From NCBI GenBank assembly GCA_045596745.1, contig JAZODA010000016.1:62001-126000 (forward strand): DNA of 64,000 bases, in the 5' to 3' direction. Made by a program: the position numbers and the translations under genes. Below, piece after piece: positions 35,416-44,241 of this stretch. This stretch comes from RGIG3009 sp045596745. GTDB taxonomy: Bacteria; Bacillota; Clostridia; Oscillospirales; Acutalibacteraceae. Each line of letters begins with the position of its first letter. Within the stretch, counting starts at the first letter, position 1. The notes under the pieces are model-generated. The model did not search any database and was not told the origin of the DNA. It saw nothing but the letters and a program-made list of their open reading frames with translations.

Positions 35416-36339
35416 TCATTCCACCTGCACCGCGAGGCGCTCTCCCGACAACCGTTCGGGTTCCTGTACAATCCGCGCACCGGACGCCAACCCGGACACC
35501 ACCAGCACACCCTCCTCGCACTCTTCGCCGAACTCGGGCACCACACGGGAGACGGTGTTGTCCTTTTCATTATATACATATATATATTCGTTCCCCTCAT
35601 CGTCCTGTGCAATACAGGTGTACGGCACAAGCAACGCTTCCTCAATCACATTAACCAACACACGCGCACGGGCGTTCAACCCCGCGCGCAGCGAATCGTC
35701 CAGCTCCTCTTCCCGCAGTGTCACCACCGCATCCACCACCGTTTCGGACGACGTGCCGATATATTCCTGATGCGCGCTGGACGCGATATGCGTCACCGTG
35801 CCGTGGTAACGCTCTTTGGCAAATGCCACGCCGCTGATTTCCACCTCTTGCCCCAAAGCGATGCGGGAGACGTACCTTTCACGAACCACCACCGCAATGT
35901 GCACCGTGTTGCCGGAGGAAATGACCGCGCAGGGTTCTAAATTCGACGCAACCTGTCCCTCGCTGACCGAAAGCCCCGAGACCACCCCCGACACCGGCGC
36001 TGTCACCTGTGTCGGAGCGGAACCCGACACCGCGCCACCGAGTTGCGCCAGCACCTGTTGTGTTGCCTCCTTGTCCACCGTAAACAACACGTCACCCGCT
36101 TCCACGTATTGTCCCTCGCTGACAAACACCGTCTGCGCAATGCACGGCACGTCCACAAACACCTCGGCAACATCTGCCGAAGCGACCTTGCCGGTACACT
36201 CTACCGTCTGCCGCACCGAGGACGACTCCACCGTCACCAATTCCACCGACTCCGTCTTGGGTGACAATCCTTGACGGAGCAACAGCGCTGCCGCTAACGC
36301 TACCGCTGTTCCCACCGCCAGCCACACATATTTTTTCAA
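35416..36339 (-). CDS. Periplasmic adaptor (HlyD/MFP family) of an ABC exporter
   Basis: A 307-residue membrane-fusion-type protein. One N-terminal helix (about 4-21) anchors it; then a lipoyl-like beta domain (ECTGKVASADVAEVFVDVP and APVSGVVSGLSVSEGQV) and a C-terminal membrane-proximal beta part. The usual long alpha hairpin between lipoyl halves is reduced to about 10-20 residues, as often in Gram-positives. The start is a TTG after AAAGGATG. Located immediately before the permease; the ATPase is missing from the group. Confidence 0.82.
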   Translation of the reverse strand: MKKYVWLAVGTAVALAAALLLRQGLSPKTESVELVTVESSSVRQTVECTGKVASADVAEVFVDVPCIAQTVFVSEGQYVEAGDVLFTVDKEATQQVLAQLGGAVSGSAPTQVTAPVSGVVSGLSVSEGQVASNLEPCAVISSGNTVHIAVVVRERYVSRIALGQEVEISGVAFAKERYHGTVTHIASSAHQEYIGTSSETVVDAVVTLREEELDDSLRAGLNARARVLVNVIEEALLVPYTCIAQDDEGNEYIYVYNEKDNTVSRVVPEFGEECEEGVLVVSGLASGARIVQEPERLSGERLAVQVE

Positions 36340-36431
36340 TCCGTTTCATCCTTTCCGGAAGTTGTTTTCGGTGTTAGTGTTTGACGGATTGCCGAAAATA
36401 TGAGGTAACAACGCGGTTTTAAAAAACAAAA

Positions 36432-36451
36432 AAGCAGGCGTCAGCCTGCTT
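36432..36451. terminator. Terminator after radA
   Basis: AAGCAGGC / GCCTGCTT, 4-base loop, with A- and T-runs on both sides. It ends radA leftward and could act on read-through from the other strand. Confidence 0.85.
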
Positions 36452-36457
36452 TTTTCG

Positions 36458-37807
36458 TCACAATTTTTCGTACGCTTCACGCAAGGTCGCGGCACCGACG
36501 ATTTCAATCGGGTAGGTACCGGACAGTGTTTTCAGCGTATGCGCCGGCACGATTACGCGGGTAAACCCGAGTCGCGCTGCCTCGGCAATGCGTTGCTCCG
36601 CGCCTGAAACCGAGCGAAGTTCGCCGGCAAGACCAACCTCGCCAAACGCGACAACGCCCTCGTCCACCGGCTTATCCTTCAGACTCGATACCAGCGAGAG
36701 CGCCACCGGCAAATCCGCCGCCGGCTCATCCAGCCGCAGACCGCCGATAACATTTAAATAGGTGTCCAGATTGGAGAAGAAGAAGCCGCACCGCTTTTCC
36801 AGCACCGCAAGCAACAACGCCAGACGGTTATTGTCAAATCCGGTTGCCATACGCCGCGGATTGCCGAAACCGGTCGGCGAAACCAAGCCTTGTACCTCCG
36901 CGAGCAGCGGGCGCGAGCCCTCCATCGTACAGGCAACACAGGTGCCGCTGACGTTTTTCGGGCGTCCCGACAACAGCATCAGCGAGGGGTTTTCCACTTC
37001 GTACAGGCCCTTGTCCCGCATTTCGAACACGCCGATTTCGTTGGTAGAACCGTAACGGTTCTTGGCACAGCGCAGCATGCGATAGTTGCTGTGCGGATCG
37101 CCCTCGAAATACAGCACACAGTCCACAATGTGTTCCATCACCTTGGGACCGGCAATCGCACCGTCTTTGTTGACGTGACCGACGATAAACACCGGGATGT
37201 CCTCCCGCTTCGCCACACGCATCAACGCGCCGGTACATTCACGCACCTGCGTAACACTGCCGGGAGAGGACGAGATTTCCGCGAGGCTGACGGTCTGAAT
37301 CGAGTCAACGATTACGATATCGGGCTTTTCCGACACCATCGCGTTGAGAATCACGTTCATATCGGTTTCGCAAAGCAACAGCAGCTCGCCGTTGTCGACG
37401 CCCAGTCGCTCGGCGCGCAGTTTAATCTGCCGCGCCGATTCTTCGCCCGAGGCGTACAAGACACGATAGCTTTGGCTGAGATGTCCGCAAATCTGCAAAA
37501 GCAGCGTGGATTTACCGATGCCCGGATCGCCGCCAATGAGCATCATACCACCGGGGACAATGCCGCCGCCAAGCACGCGATCGAGCTCGTTCATCCCGGT
37601 GGGATACCGCGTCTCCGCTTGCGTGTCGATGGCATCAATGCGGCAGACGTCCGCCTTAGCACCGGTCGACGCGCCGCCGCGAGTCGGCACAATCACCTCT
37701 TCGCTCAGCGTGTTCCACTCACCGCACTGCGGACACCGTCCCGACCATTTCGGAAACTGGCCGCCGCATTCGGTACAAATATAAATGTTTTTCTGTTTTC
37801 CTGCCAT
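36458..37807 (-). CDS. radA: DNA repair protein RadA
   Basis: A 449-residue RecA-like motor helping branch migration. An N-terminal C4 zinc finger (CTECGG...CPQCGEW) is followed by the ATPase core with GGDPGIGKSTLLLQ (Walker A) and VIVDSIQTV (Walker B). The RadA-specific KNRFG motif appears as KNRYG in CAKNRYGSTNEIGVFEM. The C-terminal Lon-like domain is present (LRLDEPAADLPVALSL). GGGGAG precedes the ATG, 22 bases after the amidase gene. Confidence 0.96.
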   Translation of the reverse strand: MAGKQKNIYICTECGGQFPKWSGRCPQCGEWNTLSEEVIVPTRGGASTGAKADVCRIDAIDTQAETRYPTGMNELDRVLGGGIVPGGMMLIGGDPGIGKSTLLLQICGHLSQSYRVLYASGEESARQIKLRAERLGVDNGELLLLCETDMNVILNAMVSEKPDIVIVDSIQTVSLAEISSSPGSVTQVRECTGALMRVAKREDIPVFIVGHVNKDGAIAGPKVMEHIVDCVLYFEGDPHSNYRMLRCAKNRYGSTNEIGVFEMRDKGLYEVENPSLMLLSGRPKNVSGTCVACTMEGSRPLLAEVQGLVSPTGFGNPRRMATGFDNNRLALLLAVLEKRCGFFFSNLDTYLNVIGGLRLDEPAADLPVALSLVSSLKDKPVDEGVVAFGEVGLAGELRSVSGAEQRIAEAARLGFTRVIVPAHTLKTLSGTYPIEIVGAATLREAYEKL

Positions 37808-37829
37808 GTTTCTGCTCCCCTTTGAAGGA

Positions 37830-38525
37830 TCAAAAATAGGTCATCACACCCGCGGCGACCGCAAAAGCCATCTGCCGCTGATAGGTCTCGGTCTTCAGTT
37901 TGGCAAGCTCTGCTTCGTTGGACAAAAACCCGCATTCCACCAAAATCATCGGTCGTGTGGTCTTATCCAACAGATAAATATCCGACGTCCCCTGCTTCAA
38001 CTCTCGTGTGTTTTCCGGCTGAAGCAACGTAATTACCTGTTCGCGCACACTCTCCGCCAACACCCGACTTTCGCTGTGATTAGCGGAATAAAACACCTGC
38101 GTTCCGTAATATTGCGCCTCTGAAAACTTGTTTTGATGGACGCTCACCGTCAGTTCCGCCGCCTCGACCATCGCCAGACGGTTATGAATGTCGCTAACCT
38201 TGCGTTCGCGCAGGGTATCCCCTTCGGTGTTCAGCATCACATCGCTCGTTCGGGTCATTTCCACCGAAAAACCCATCACGGTGAGTACATCCCGAAGCGG
38301 CAACGACACACGCAGGTTCAATTCTTTCTCCATCGTGCCGTCTGCGGCAGACGCGCCGCCATCGGCACCGCCGTGGCCGGGGTCAATCAGAATGCGCGGA
38401 GATTTGTCATACACCGCTTGCACCGTACGGCGCGCGGTCACACCCCACGCCAGTGTCAGCATCAGCAGTCCACACAAAAGTACAATGGCAACATCGGTTG
38501 CCGTAGAACGAAATTGCCGTTTCAA
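37830..38525 (-). CDS. N-acetylmuramoyl-L-alanine amidase (CwlD-like)
   Basis: A 231-residue amidase_3 enzyme that cleaves the MurNAc-L-Ala bond. One N-terminal membrane helix or signal (about 10-30) precedes the zinc-binding motifs ILIDPGHGGADGG (His), GTMEKELNLR (Glu), SVHQNKF (His) and the catalytic Glu in ILVECGFLSN. The size and layout fit CwlD, which makes muramic delta-lactam in spore cortex; this fits the sporulation genes nearby. The start is a TTG seven bases after GGAGG; no ATG in frame is as well placed. Confidence 0.85.
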   Translation of the reverse strand: MKRQFRSTATDVAIVLLCGLLMLTLAWGVTARRTVQAVYDKSPRILIDPGHGGADGGASAADGTMEKELNLRVSLPLRDVLTVMGFSVEMTRTSDVMLNTEGDTLRERKVSDIHNRLAMVEAAELTVSVHQNKFSEAQYYGTQVFYSANHSESRVLAESVREQVITLLQPENTRELKQGTSDIYLLDKTTRPMILVECGFLSNEAELAKLKTETYQRQMAFAVAAGVMTYF

Positions 38526-38566
38526 GCACACCCCTCCCCTGCATACATACGCAGAGGAATCGGTGA

Positions 38567-39178
38567 TTATCGCAGATTGCGCTTTTTCGAGGACTTGTTT
38601 TTGTACATCAGTTTCTGCGCAAAGGTGAACTGGCGGTATCCGATATAGTACGAGCCCCACGAAACCAGCAGAATCACCAGCGTCGGAATCAGCGACAAGA
38701 AAATGCCGACAAGCGAAATGTCCGAAGCCGGCACACTCCACACCGTACCCATCGACCAGGCGATAATCGGGTACAGCGCAAAATTGGCGGCACGATACAC
38801 CATCACATACTGCGGCCAGAAGCCGATAAACTTTTCGGCGAGCAGCACCACAAAAGCAAGCAACGACGGAATAATCGCAATCAGACCCACTTTCAGTCCC
38901 AGATGCGGGTCGCCCTCAGCACCGCCGAACATCACAGGGCCACCGTCCTTGTCACCCTGCTTCCACATTTCGGCATACACAATGGTCAGACACAGAAAGC
39001 CCTGAATAATCAACGCCAAAAAATTGGTAAGGAACGACTCGCTCGCCGTTGCCTCGCTGCCGGGGGAAATCGCCAGCATAATGATGCCCACCGAGAAGTA
39101 CATAAACGTTCCCATTACCGTTGCCAGCACACAGCGACCGTAAAGTTTCGCCGCGCGTTTAATCAAATCGTTTTTCAT
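38567..39178 (-). CDS. Four-helix membrane protein of unknown function
   Basis: A 203-residue protein I do not recognise. Hydrophobic helices lie at about 17-37, 50-70, 98-118 and 145-172, the last possibly two segments. Between them is a polar loop (EMWKQGDKDGGPVMFGG) and the C terminus is basic (YKNKSSKKRNLR). The ATG follows GAGGTGAC. It has its own promoter and precedes the amidase gene by 41 bases, so the two may be co-transcribed. No catalytic motif is visible. Confidence 0.8.
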   Translation of the reverse strand: MKNDLIKRAAKLYGRCVLATVMGTFMYFSVGIIMLAISPGSEATASESFLTNFLALIIQGFLCLTIVYAEMWKQGDKDGGPVMFGGAEGDPHLGLKVGLIAIIPSLLAFVVLLAEKFIGFWPQYVMVYRAANFALYPIIAWSMGTVWSVPASDISLVGIFLSLIPTLVILLVSWGSYYIGYRQFTFAQKLMYKNKSSKKRNLR

Positions 39179-39202
39179 AATGCGTCACCTCGTATGTCTC
39201 TT

Positions 39203-39232
39203 ATGATATCACACGCCAAAAGAGGTTGTCAA
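39203..39232 (-). promoter_or_regulatory. Promoter of the four-helix membrane protein gene
   Basis: TTGACA (39227-39232), 18 bases, TATCAT (39203-39208), read leftward. It lies just upstream of a GAGGTGAC ribosome site. Confidence 0.55.
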
Positions 39233-39255
39233 CGGCGGTGCATCTAAAAAACAAA

Positions 39256-39281
39256 GCAGGCGCACCGTGCGGTGCGCCTGC
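39256..39281 (-). terminator. gapA terminator
   Basis: Perfect 11-bp stem GCAGGCGCACC / GGTGCGCCTGC, 4-base loop, followed leftward by TTTGTTTTTT. Confidence 0.92.
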
Positions 39282-39301
39282 CGTTTACTCTGTGAGTGAG
39301 A

Positions 39302-40315
39302 TTAGCCCAGCTCAGCGAAGTACTTGATGGTGCGGACCATCTGGCTGGTGTAGGAGTTCTCGTTGTCGTACCAGGACACGACCTGAACCTGATAGGTCTC
39401 TTCGTCGATCTTGGTAACCATGGTCTGGGTCGCATCGAACAGCGAACCATAGGTGATGCCGACAACGTCGGAGGACACAATCTGATCCTCGTTGTAACCA
39501 TAGGAAGCGGAAGCGGCAGCCTTCATCGCAGCGTTGATGCCTTCCTTGGTGACACCCTTGCCCTTAACGACAGCCACCAGGATGGTGGTGGAACCGGTGG
39601 TAACCGGCACGCGCTGAGCGGAACCGATCAGCTTGCCGTTGAGCTCGGGGATAACCAGACCGATCGCCTTCGCAGCGCCGGTGGAGTTGGGAACGATGTT
39701 GGCAGCGCCGGCGCGGGCACGACGGAGGTCGCCCTTGCGGTGCGGGCCGTCCAGGATCATCTGATCACCGGTGTAAGCATGCACGGTGGTCATGATACCG
39801 CTCTGGATAGCAGCATACTCGTTCAGAGCCTTCGCCATAGGAGCGAGGCAGTTGGTGGTGCAGGAAGCAGCGGAGATGATCTTGTCCTCTTTGGTCAGGG
39901 TGTTCTCATTCACGCTGTACACGATGGTGGGCAGGTCGTTGCCGGCAGGAGCCGAGATAACAACCTTCTTCGCGCCGGCATCGATGTGAGCCTGGGACTT
40001 CGCCTTGGAAGCGAAGAAACCGGTGCACTCCAGCACGACGTCCACGCCGATCTTTGCCCAGGGCAGGTTGGCGGGATCTTTCTCGGCCAGGATCTCGATC
40101 TTCTTACCGTCGACGGTGATCGAGGTCTCGTCCGCTTCGACGGTGTGACCGTCGTAACGGCCCTGAGCCGTATCATACTTCAGCAAGTGAGCCAGCATCT
40201 CGGGGCTGGTGAGGTCGTTGATCGCGACGATCTCATAACCCTCAGCGCCAAACATCTGACGGAACGCCAGACGGCCGATGCGGCCAAAACCGTTGATTGC
40301 TACTTTAACTGCCAT
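39302..40315 (-). CDS. gapA: Glyceraldehyde-3-phosphate dehydrogenase
   Basis: Glycolytic enzyme oxidising glyceraldehyde-3-phosphate with NAD and phosphate. The 337-residue protein starts VKVAINGFGRIGRLAFRQ, has the active-site SAASCTTNCLAPM with the catalytic Cys and the following His in the C-terminal domain, and ends SWYDNENSYTSQMVRTI. The ATG at 40315 follows GGAGG; the longer frame upstream is promoter sequence. It is monocistronic, between a good promoter and a strong terminator. Confidence 0.98.
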   Translation of the reverse strand: MAVKVAINGFGRIGRLAFRQMFGAEGYEIVAINDLTSPEMLAHLLKYDTAQGRYDGHTVEADETSITVDGKKIEILAEKDPANLPWAKIGVDVVLECTGFFASKAKSQAHIDAGAKKVVISAPAGNDLPTIVYSVNENTLTKEDKIISAASCTTNCLAPMAKALNEYAAIQSGIMTTVHAYTGDQMILDGPHRKGDLRRARAGAANIVPNSTGAAKAIGLVIPELNGKLIGSAQRVPVTTGSTTILVAVVKGKGVTKEGINAAMKAAASASYGYNEDQIVSSDVVGITYGSLFDATQTMVTKIDEETYQVQVVSWYDNENSYTSQMVRTIKYFAELG

Positions 40316-40349
40316 AACTAAATTCCTCCAATTATTATAATCTTGTATT

Positions 40350-40378
40350 ATCTTACCACCGTTTGCACGGTTTTTCAA
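40350..40378 (-). promoter_or_regulatory. gapA promoter
   Basis: TTGAAA (40373-40378), 17 bases, TAAGAT (40350-40355) with TGG before it. The spacer holds an imperfect inverted repeat CCGTGCAAACGG. A second TATAAT-like hexamer lies closer to the gene. Confidence 0.65.
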
Positions 40379-40416
40379 GAACTTTGGTAAATTTTTAGCG
40401 GTTATCTTCGCTTTTT

Positions 40417-41442
40417 TTACGATTTGCGGTTGATGATGTTGATGATAACATCTTCCAGTTCCATCGGCTGACGTTCATCCGCCGAGACCACCGGGAAATC
40501 TTCCTCGTCCTCTTCCTCGCCGCTGTCGTTCGAAAAAGCGTCCATATCCAGAATGAACTCCGCCACATCGTCCTCGACAGGCACAGCCTCTTCGGGTTCT
40601 TCTTCCTCTTCCTCGTTTTCGGGTTCGGGCAACGGAGCGGCCACAATCTGCTGCACCGCAAACGCGCCTGCCAGCAACGCCAGCGCCGCATCGGGAGCGG
40701 TAAGCAGCAACGTGCCGGAGAAGAGCTCGGCATCCTGGAACAGATACGCGCCAAAGCGGGTCATACAGGAAACCAGACCCAGCATCGCCGTCGCAAGTGC
40801 GACAGGCACGGCAAAACGCGGTGCTTTTTCCTCCACACCGGAGGTGTAGCGCGCAAAGGTCAGCAAGAACAGCATTTCAAACAGCAACAACGCCGTTTCG
40901 GTCACACTGCGATAGCGGTTGACCGCGCTGGCAAGCGATGTGATGTACCACAAAAGGCGTGTCCACATCCAGACCACCGGCAGAAGCGCCAGCACACCGA
41001 ACGCGGCACGATCGGTGCGGCGGTTGAAGCACCACCGAACCGCTGTAAACAGGAAAAACACGCTGCCGAGCGCAGCCGAAACAATCATAACGACCGTGAT
41101 GCCCTGATTCAGCGACGTCGCCGTTACCGGCTGCGGGTAGGGATACACGTTGTCGCCCAAATCCACGAGCGAGCTGATTGCATACACCAGCAGCGAAGCG
41201 CCTGCCCAGGCGGAAGCTGCCGACATCAGAAATGCCAAACGCCCTTCCGACACGATGGTGCGCCGCGGTTGCATACCGCAAAGGAGGAACATCGCCACCA
41301 GCGACAACGCGATAACAAACAGCGTCGCGGTGTACAGCCCGTTTTCCGCCGTACCGGCAGGGGTCCACACCAGACGCATAACCGTCAGCGCCACGCCCAT
41401 CACTGCCGCCACAATCAGCGCGACACGATACCGAAGCTGCAT
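40417..41442 (-). CDS. Seven-helix membrane protein with acidic tail, unknown function
   Basis: A 341-residue protein with about seven or eight hydrophobic helices in its first 240 residues. It then has a long cytoplasmic Glu/Asp-rich tail (stretches of EEEEEE, EEDEEDFPVV and further acidic segments) ending INIINRKS. I do not recognise the family. GGAGG lies nine bases before the ATG at 41442; another ATG two codons upstream is only three bases from the site. It stands alone, divergent from spoIID. Confidence 0.8.
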   Translation of the reverse strand: MQLRYRVALIVAAVMGVALTVMRLVWTPAGTAENGLYTATLFVIALSLVAMFLLCGMQPRRTIVSEGRLAFLMSAASAWAGASLLVYAISSLVDLGDNVYPYPQPVTATSLNQGITVVMIVSAALGSVFFLFTAVRWCFNRRTDRAAFGVLALLPVVWMWTRLLWYITSLASAVNRYRSVTETALLLFEMLFLLTFARYTSGVEEKAPRFAVPVALATAMLGLVSCMTRFGAYLFQDAELFSGTLLLTAPDAALALLAGAFAVQQIVAAPLPEPENEEEEEEPEEAVPVEDDVAEFILDMDAFSNDSGEEEDEEDFPVVSADERQPMELEDVIINIINRKS

Positions 41443-41620
41443 ACACATATTCCTCCTTTCTTTACACATACGTTTTCATTCTACCACAATTTTTCCGAAA
41501 ATCAACTGCACGACGCCAGTTTTTATAAAAAAGCCTGCCGAAGCGGTCTTTTTTGCACGGTCTATACATAAAAATAAGATTGTCCGCGCTTGTCCCAACC
41601 ACAACTCGGGAGGATTTACG

Positions 41621-42619
41621 ATGAAAACCTATGCCGCGCTGTGCGCTTTATGCTACGTTTTGTTTTTGCTGTTGCCCTTGCCCACGCTGAAACTGCCAAG
41701 CAGGACAAGCGACCCCTCCACCGTGACAACCGTTACCACGACCGCACCGACAACCAAACCGACCGCCCTCCCCGATAACCGGGAAGAGGAATCTGCCGCG
41801 GTGTTCCGCGTACTGGACGCCTCCGCCGGCGTGGTATACACCTTTGAAGAGCGGGACTTCCTCATTTACACCGTCGCCGCGGAAATGCCTGCCTCCTATC
41901 CGCCCGAAGCGCTCAAAGCCCAGGCGGTTGCCTCATACACCTATTACTCCTACCAGCGAAATCGCAACGCCGCAGGCGTGGACGGCGCAGATTTTTCCGA
42001 TGTTCCGGGGGATTTCCCCACCGCCTATACAACGCAAGCCTTGCGGGAGTTGTGGGGCGACTCGTACGACCGCTATCTTCAGAAAATCGCCGACGCGGTG
42101 GATTCGGTGTTCGGCGAGCGGCTGTTATACGACAACAAACCGATTTTCGCCGCCTACCACAGCTGTAACACCGGTCAGACCGAGGATGCCAAAACCGTGT
42201 GGGGCGTAGATTATACGTATCTTCGTTCGGTTGCCAGCAGCGGTGATACCCTGTCGCCGAAATATCGCTCCTCCGTGACAATCAGCGACAAAGACTTCGC
42301 CGCCGCCTTTCCCAAACAAAACCTCAGCGGCGATGCCGCCGCTTGGATTAGCGGCACCCCCGCCGTTTCGGCGGCCGGCACGGTAACCGCCATCACCATC
42401 GGCGGCACCACCTTTTCGGGGCGCGAGGTGCGCTCCGCGCTGGGACTGCGTTCCGCCTGCTTCACCGTCACGCACGGCAAGGACGGATTCACGTTCACCG
42501 TTACCGGCTACGGTCACGGTGTGGGAATGAGCCAGTACGGCGCGAAAGAAATGGCAGACCGTGGATTCACCTACGACGAGATACTTACTCATTATTATAC
42601 CGGTGTCACCCTGGGGTAA
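41621..42619 (+). CDS. spoIID: Stage II sporulation protein D (SpoIID/LytB domain)
   Basis: A peptidoglycan lytic transglycosylase needed for engulfment of the forespore. The 332-residue protein has an N-terminal membrane helix (about 4-22), a Thr/Pro-rich linker, then the SpoIID domain starting YTVAAEMPASYPPEALKAQA, which contains the catalytic Glu. The zinc-type AYHSCNTGQTED and the C-terminal GYGHGVGMSQYGAKEMA are also present. The ATG follows GGAGG. The gene implies a sporulating organism. Other window genes that fit (spoVD-like, CwlD-like) are on the opposite strand. Confidence 0.92.
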   Translation: MKTYAALCALCYVLFLLLPLPTLKLPSRTSDPSTVTTVTTTAPTTKPTALPDNREEESAAVFRVLDASAGVVYTFEERDFLIYTVAAEMPASYPPEALKAQAVASYTYYSYQRNRNAAGVDGADFSDVPGDFPTAYTTQALRELWGDSYDRYLQKIADAVDSVFGERLLYDNKPIFAAYHSCNTGQTEDAKTVWGVDYTYLRSVASSGDTLSPKYRSSVTISDKDFAAAFPKQNLSGDAAAWISGTPAVSAAGTVTAITIGGTTFSGREVRSALGLRSACFTVTHGKDGFTFTVTGYGHGVGMSQYGAKEMADRGFTYDEILTHYYTGVTLG

Positions 42620-42683
42620 TTGTTCCTTTTTTGTTGATTCCACCGCCGTTTCGTGTTACACTGGATGGCAGAGGTGATGGAGA

Positions 42684-43475
42684 ATGAAAGCCTTTGAACT
42701 GATGAACGCCTTGTATGCCCTGCGAAAGAGCGAGGCGGAAAACACCGTCGACTGCATCAAAGCAGGCAATGAGAACTGCGAGGTTCACCGCGTAGCTGTG
42801 TCGATGTTTGCGACACCCGATGTCATCCACGCCGCTTCCAACTGGGGCGCACAACTGCTCATCGTACACGAGCCTACCTATTATAATCATCGCGACGATC
42901 GTGACCCCGAAAACGTCGTGGCAGAGATGAAGCGCCGCTTGCTCGAGCAAAGCGGACTGGCGCTGTATCGTTTCCACGATTATGCCCATCGGATGATTCC
43001 CGACCTGATTTACGAGGGCGAGAAGCAATGGCTGGGACTGGACGGTGCGGAAACCGTTTCCGAGTTCGGCAAACGCCGCATCGTGCTGGATACGCCGATT
43101 ACCCCACGTGAAATGGCTCTGCGGATTCAGGAAAAACTGCATATTGCCCATCCCCGCATCTGCGGCACGCTGGATAAACCCATCACCACCGTTTCCTGTT
43201 GCTTCGGCACGCCGGCTATGTTGTTCGAAGAACTGCGCAGTCCGACTTCGGAACTGGTGCTCACGGGAGAAGCGTGCGAATGGGCGCTCGGCGAGTACGC
43301 CCGCGATGCCGACCAGCTCGGCATCACCAAATCGCTCATCATTATGGGACATATCGGCTCAGAACGAGACGGGATGCAGCTGCTTGCCACCCGCATCCCC
43401 ACAATGTTCCCGGTGGAAGCGCAGTATTTCGAATGCGGCGAGGTTTATTCCTACGCCGAAACGCTCCGAAAATAA
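42684..43475 (+). CDS. NIF3-like dinuclear metal-centre protein
   Basis: A 263-residue member of the NIF3/DUF34 family, putative metal hydrolases of unknown physiological role. The family's metal-ligand motifs appear as LLIVHEPTYYNHRDD in the first half and IIMGHIGSERDGMQLLA in the second half. Bacterial relatives often have an insert domain of about 100 residues; this is a version without it. The ATG has GGAG about 5 bases ahead. It follows spoIID by 64 bases and ends at a strong bidirectional terminator. Confidence 0.82.
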   Translation: MKAFELMNALYALRKSEAENTVDCIKAGNENCEVHRVAVSMFATPDVIHAASNWGAQLLIVHEPTYYNHRDDRDPENVVAEMKRRLLEQSGLALYRFHDYAHRMIPDLIYEGEKQWLGLDGAETVSEFGKRRIVLDTPITPREMALRIQEKLHIAHPRICGTLDKPITTVSCCFGTPAMLFEELRSPTSELVLTGEACEWALGEYARDADQLGITKSLIIMGHIGSERDGMQLLATRIPTMFPVEAQYFECGEVYSYAETLRK

Positions 43476-43479
43476 AAAC

Positions 43480-43514
43480 AACAGGCGTTTGCGCACTTCG
43501 CGCAAACGCCTGTT
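43480..43514. terminator. Bidirectional terminator between the NIF3-like gene and pduL
   Basis: A 15-bp perfect stem (AACAGGCGTTTGCGC / GCGCAAACGCCTGTT), 5-base loop, with A- and T-runs. The strongest hairpin in the window. Confidence 0.95.
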
Positions 43515-43526
43515 TTGTTTCGCTTC

Positions 43527-44096
43527 TTATTTGATGAGGGTACCGGCAGCACCGGCGCAAGCGGCGTTGGATTCATCGGTATCGATGTGCATCGCCAGAG
43601 CGAACTTCTCGCTGACGCGAACCACAACATCACCGAAGGTGAGGGAACGGCCGTCGGTCTCGATGGAAACCTTAACAACGTCCTTATCCTGCACGCCGAA
43701 CTCGGCAGCATCTTCGGGAGTCATATGGATGTGGCGCTTCGCAGCAATAACGCCCTCTTTCAGTTCCACTTCGCCGCAGGGACCAACCAGCTTGCAAGCG
43801 CCGGAACCGGCAATGTCACCCGACTCACGGATGGGAGCGGCAACACCGATGGAGCGAGCATCGGTCAGCGAGATTTCAACCTGCGAAGCGGGACGGGTGG
43901 GACCCAGGATGCTGACGCCGGTGAGCGTCTTCTTGGGGCCGACAACATCCACGCGCTCGGTGCAGGCATACTGACCGGGCTGGGACAGATCCTTCTTGCT
44001 GGTCAGCTCGTAGCCTTTGCCGAACAGGACATCGAGGTCCTCACGGCTCAGGTGAACGTGACGGGCAGACGTTTCAACGAGAATTTGCTTTGACAT
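43527..44096 (-). CDS. pduL: Phosphate propanoyltransferase PduL
   Basis: A 189-residue PduL-type phosphotransacylase, which swaps CoA for phosphate on acetyl- or propionyl-CoA. The two repeated domains are visible: ARHVHLSREDL at the start and AAKRHIHMTPEDAAEFG in the middle, with the C-terminal HIDTDESNAAC; the histidines bind zinc. There is no encapsulation-peptide-like N-terminal extension and no microcompartment gene nearby, so it probably serves as an ordinary cytosolic phosphotransacetylase for acetate or propionate formation. Confidence 0.94.
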   Translation of the reverse strand: MSKQILVETSARHVHLSREDLDVLFGKGYELTSKKDLSQPGQYACTERVDVVGPKKTLTGVSILGPTRPASQVEISLTDARSIGVAAPIRESGDIAGSGACKLVGPCGEVELKEGVIAAKRHIHMTPEDAAEFGVQDKDVVKVSIETDGRSLTFGDVVVRVSEKFALAMHIDTDESNAACAGAAGTLIK

Positions 44097-44133
44097 AATA
44101 CATACACCTCTTTGTAGAATTCTTTACCAGTAG

Positions 44134-44162
44134 ACTTTACCACTTAACACGGGTTTTGTCAA
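44134..44162 (-). promoter_or_regulatory. pduL promoter
   Basis: TTGACA (44157-44162), 17 bases, TAAAGT (44134-44139) with TGG before it, read leftward. It starts five bases beyond the 3' end of the tRNA gene. Confidence 0.75.
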
Positions 44163-44166
44163 GTTG

Positions 44167-44241
44167 TGGCACCCCCAACAGGAATCGAACCTGTAACTGC
44201 CCCTTAGGAGGGGGCTGTTATATCCATTTAACTATGAGGGC
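44167..44241 (-). tRNA. tRNA-Arg (anticodon CCT)
   Basis: A 75-base tRNA with encoded CCA. The acceptor arm pairs GCCCTCA with TGGGGGT (one G-U pair at the end), the D arm is GTTA/TAAC, the anticodon stem is GCCCC/GGGGC with loop CTCCTAA, and the T arm is ACAGG-TTCGATT-CCTGT. The anticodon CCT reads AGG codons. A second copy of its first 24 bases plus five upstream bases lies 128 bases before it. Confidence 0.95.

Noticed and set aside
41540..41620. A sigma-E-type promoter before spoIID
   Set aside because: A CATA-containing segment occurs, but it fits the -10 consensus poorly and no matching -35 is seen; expression in the mother cell is expected from the gene, not shown by the sequence.
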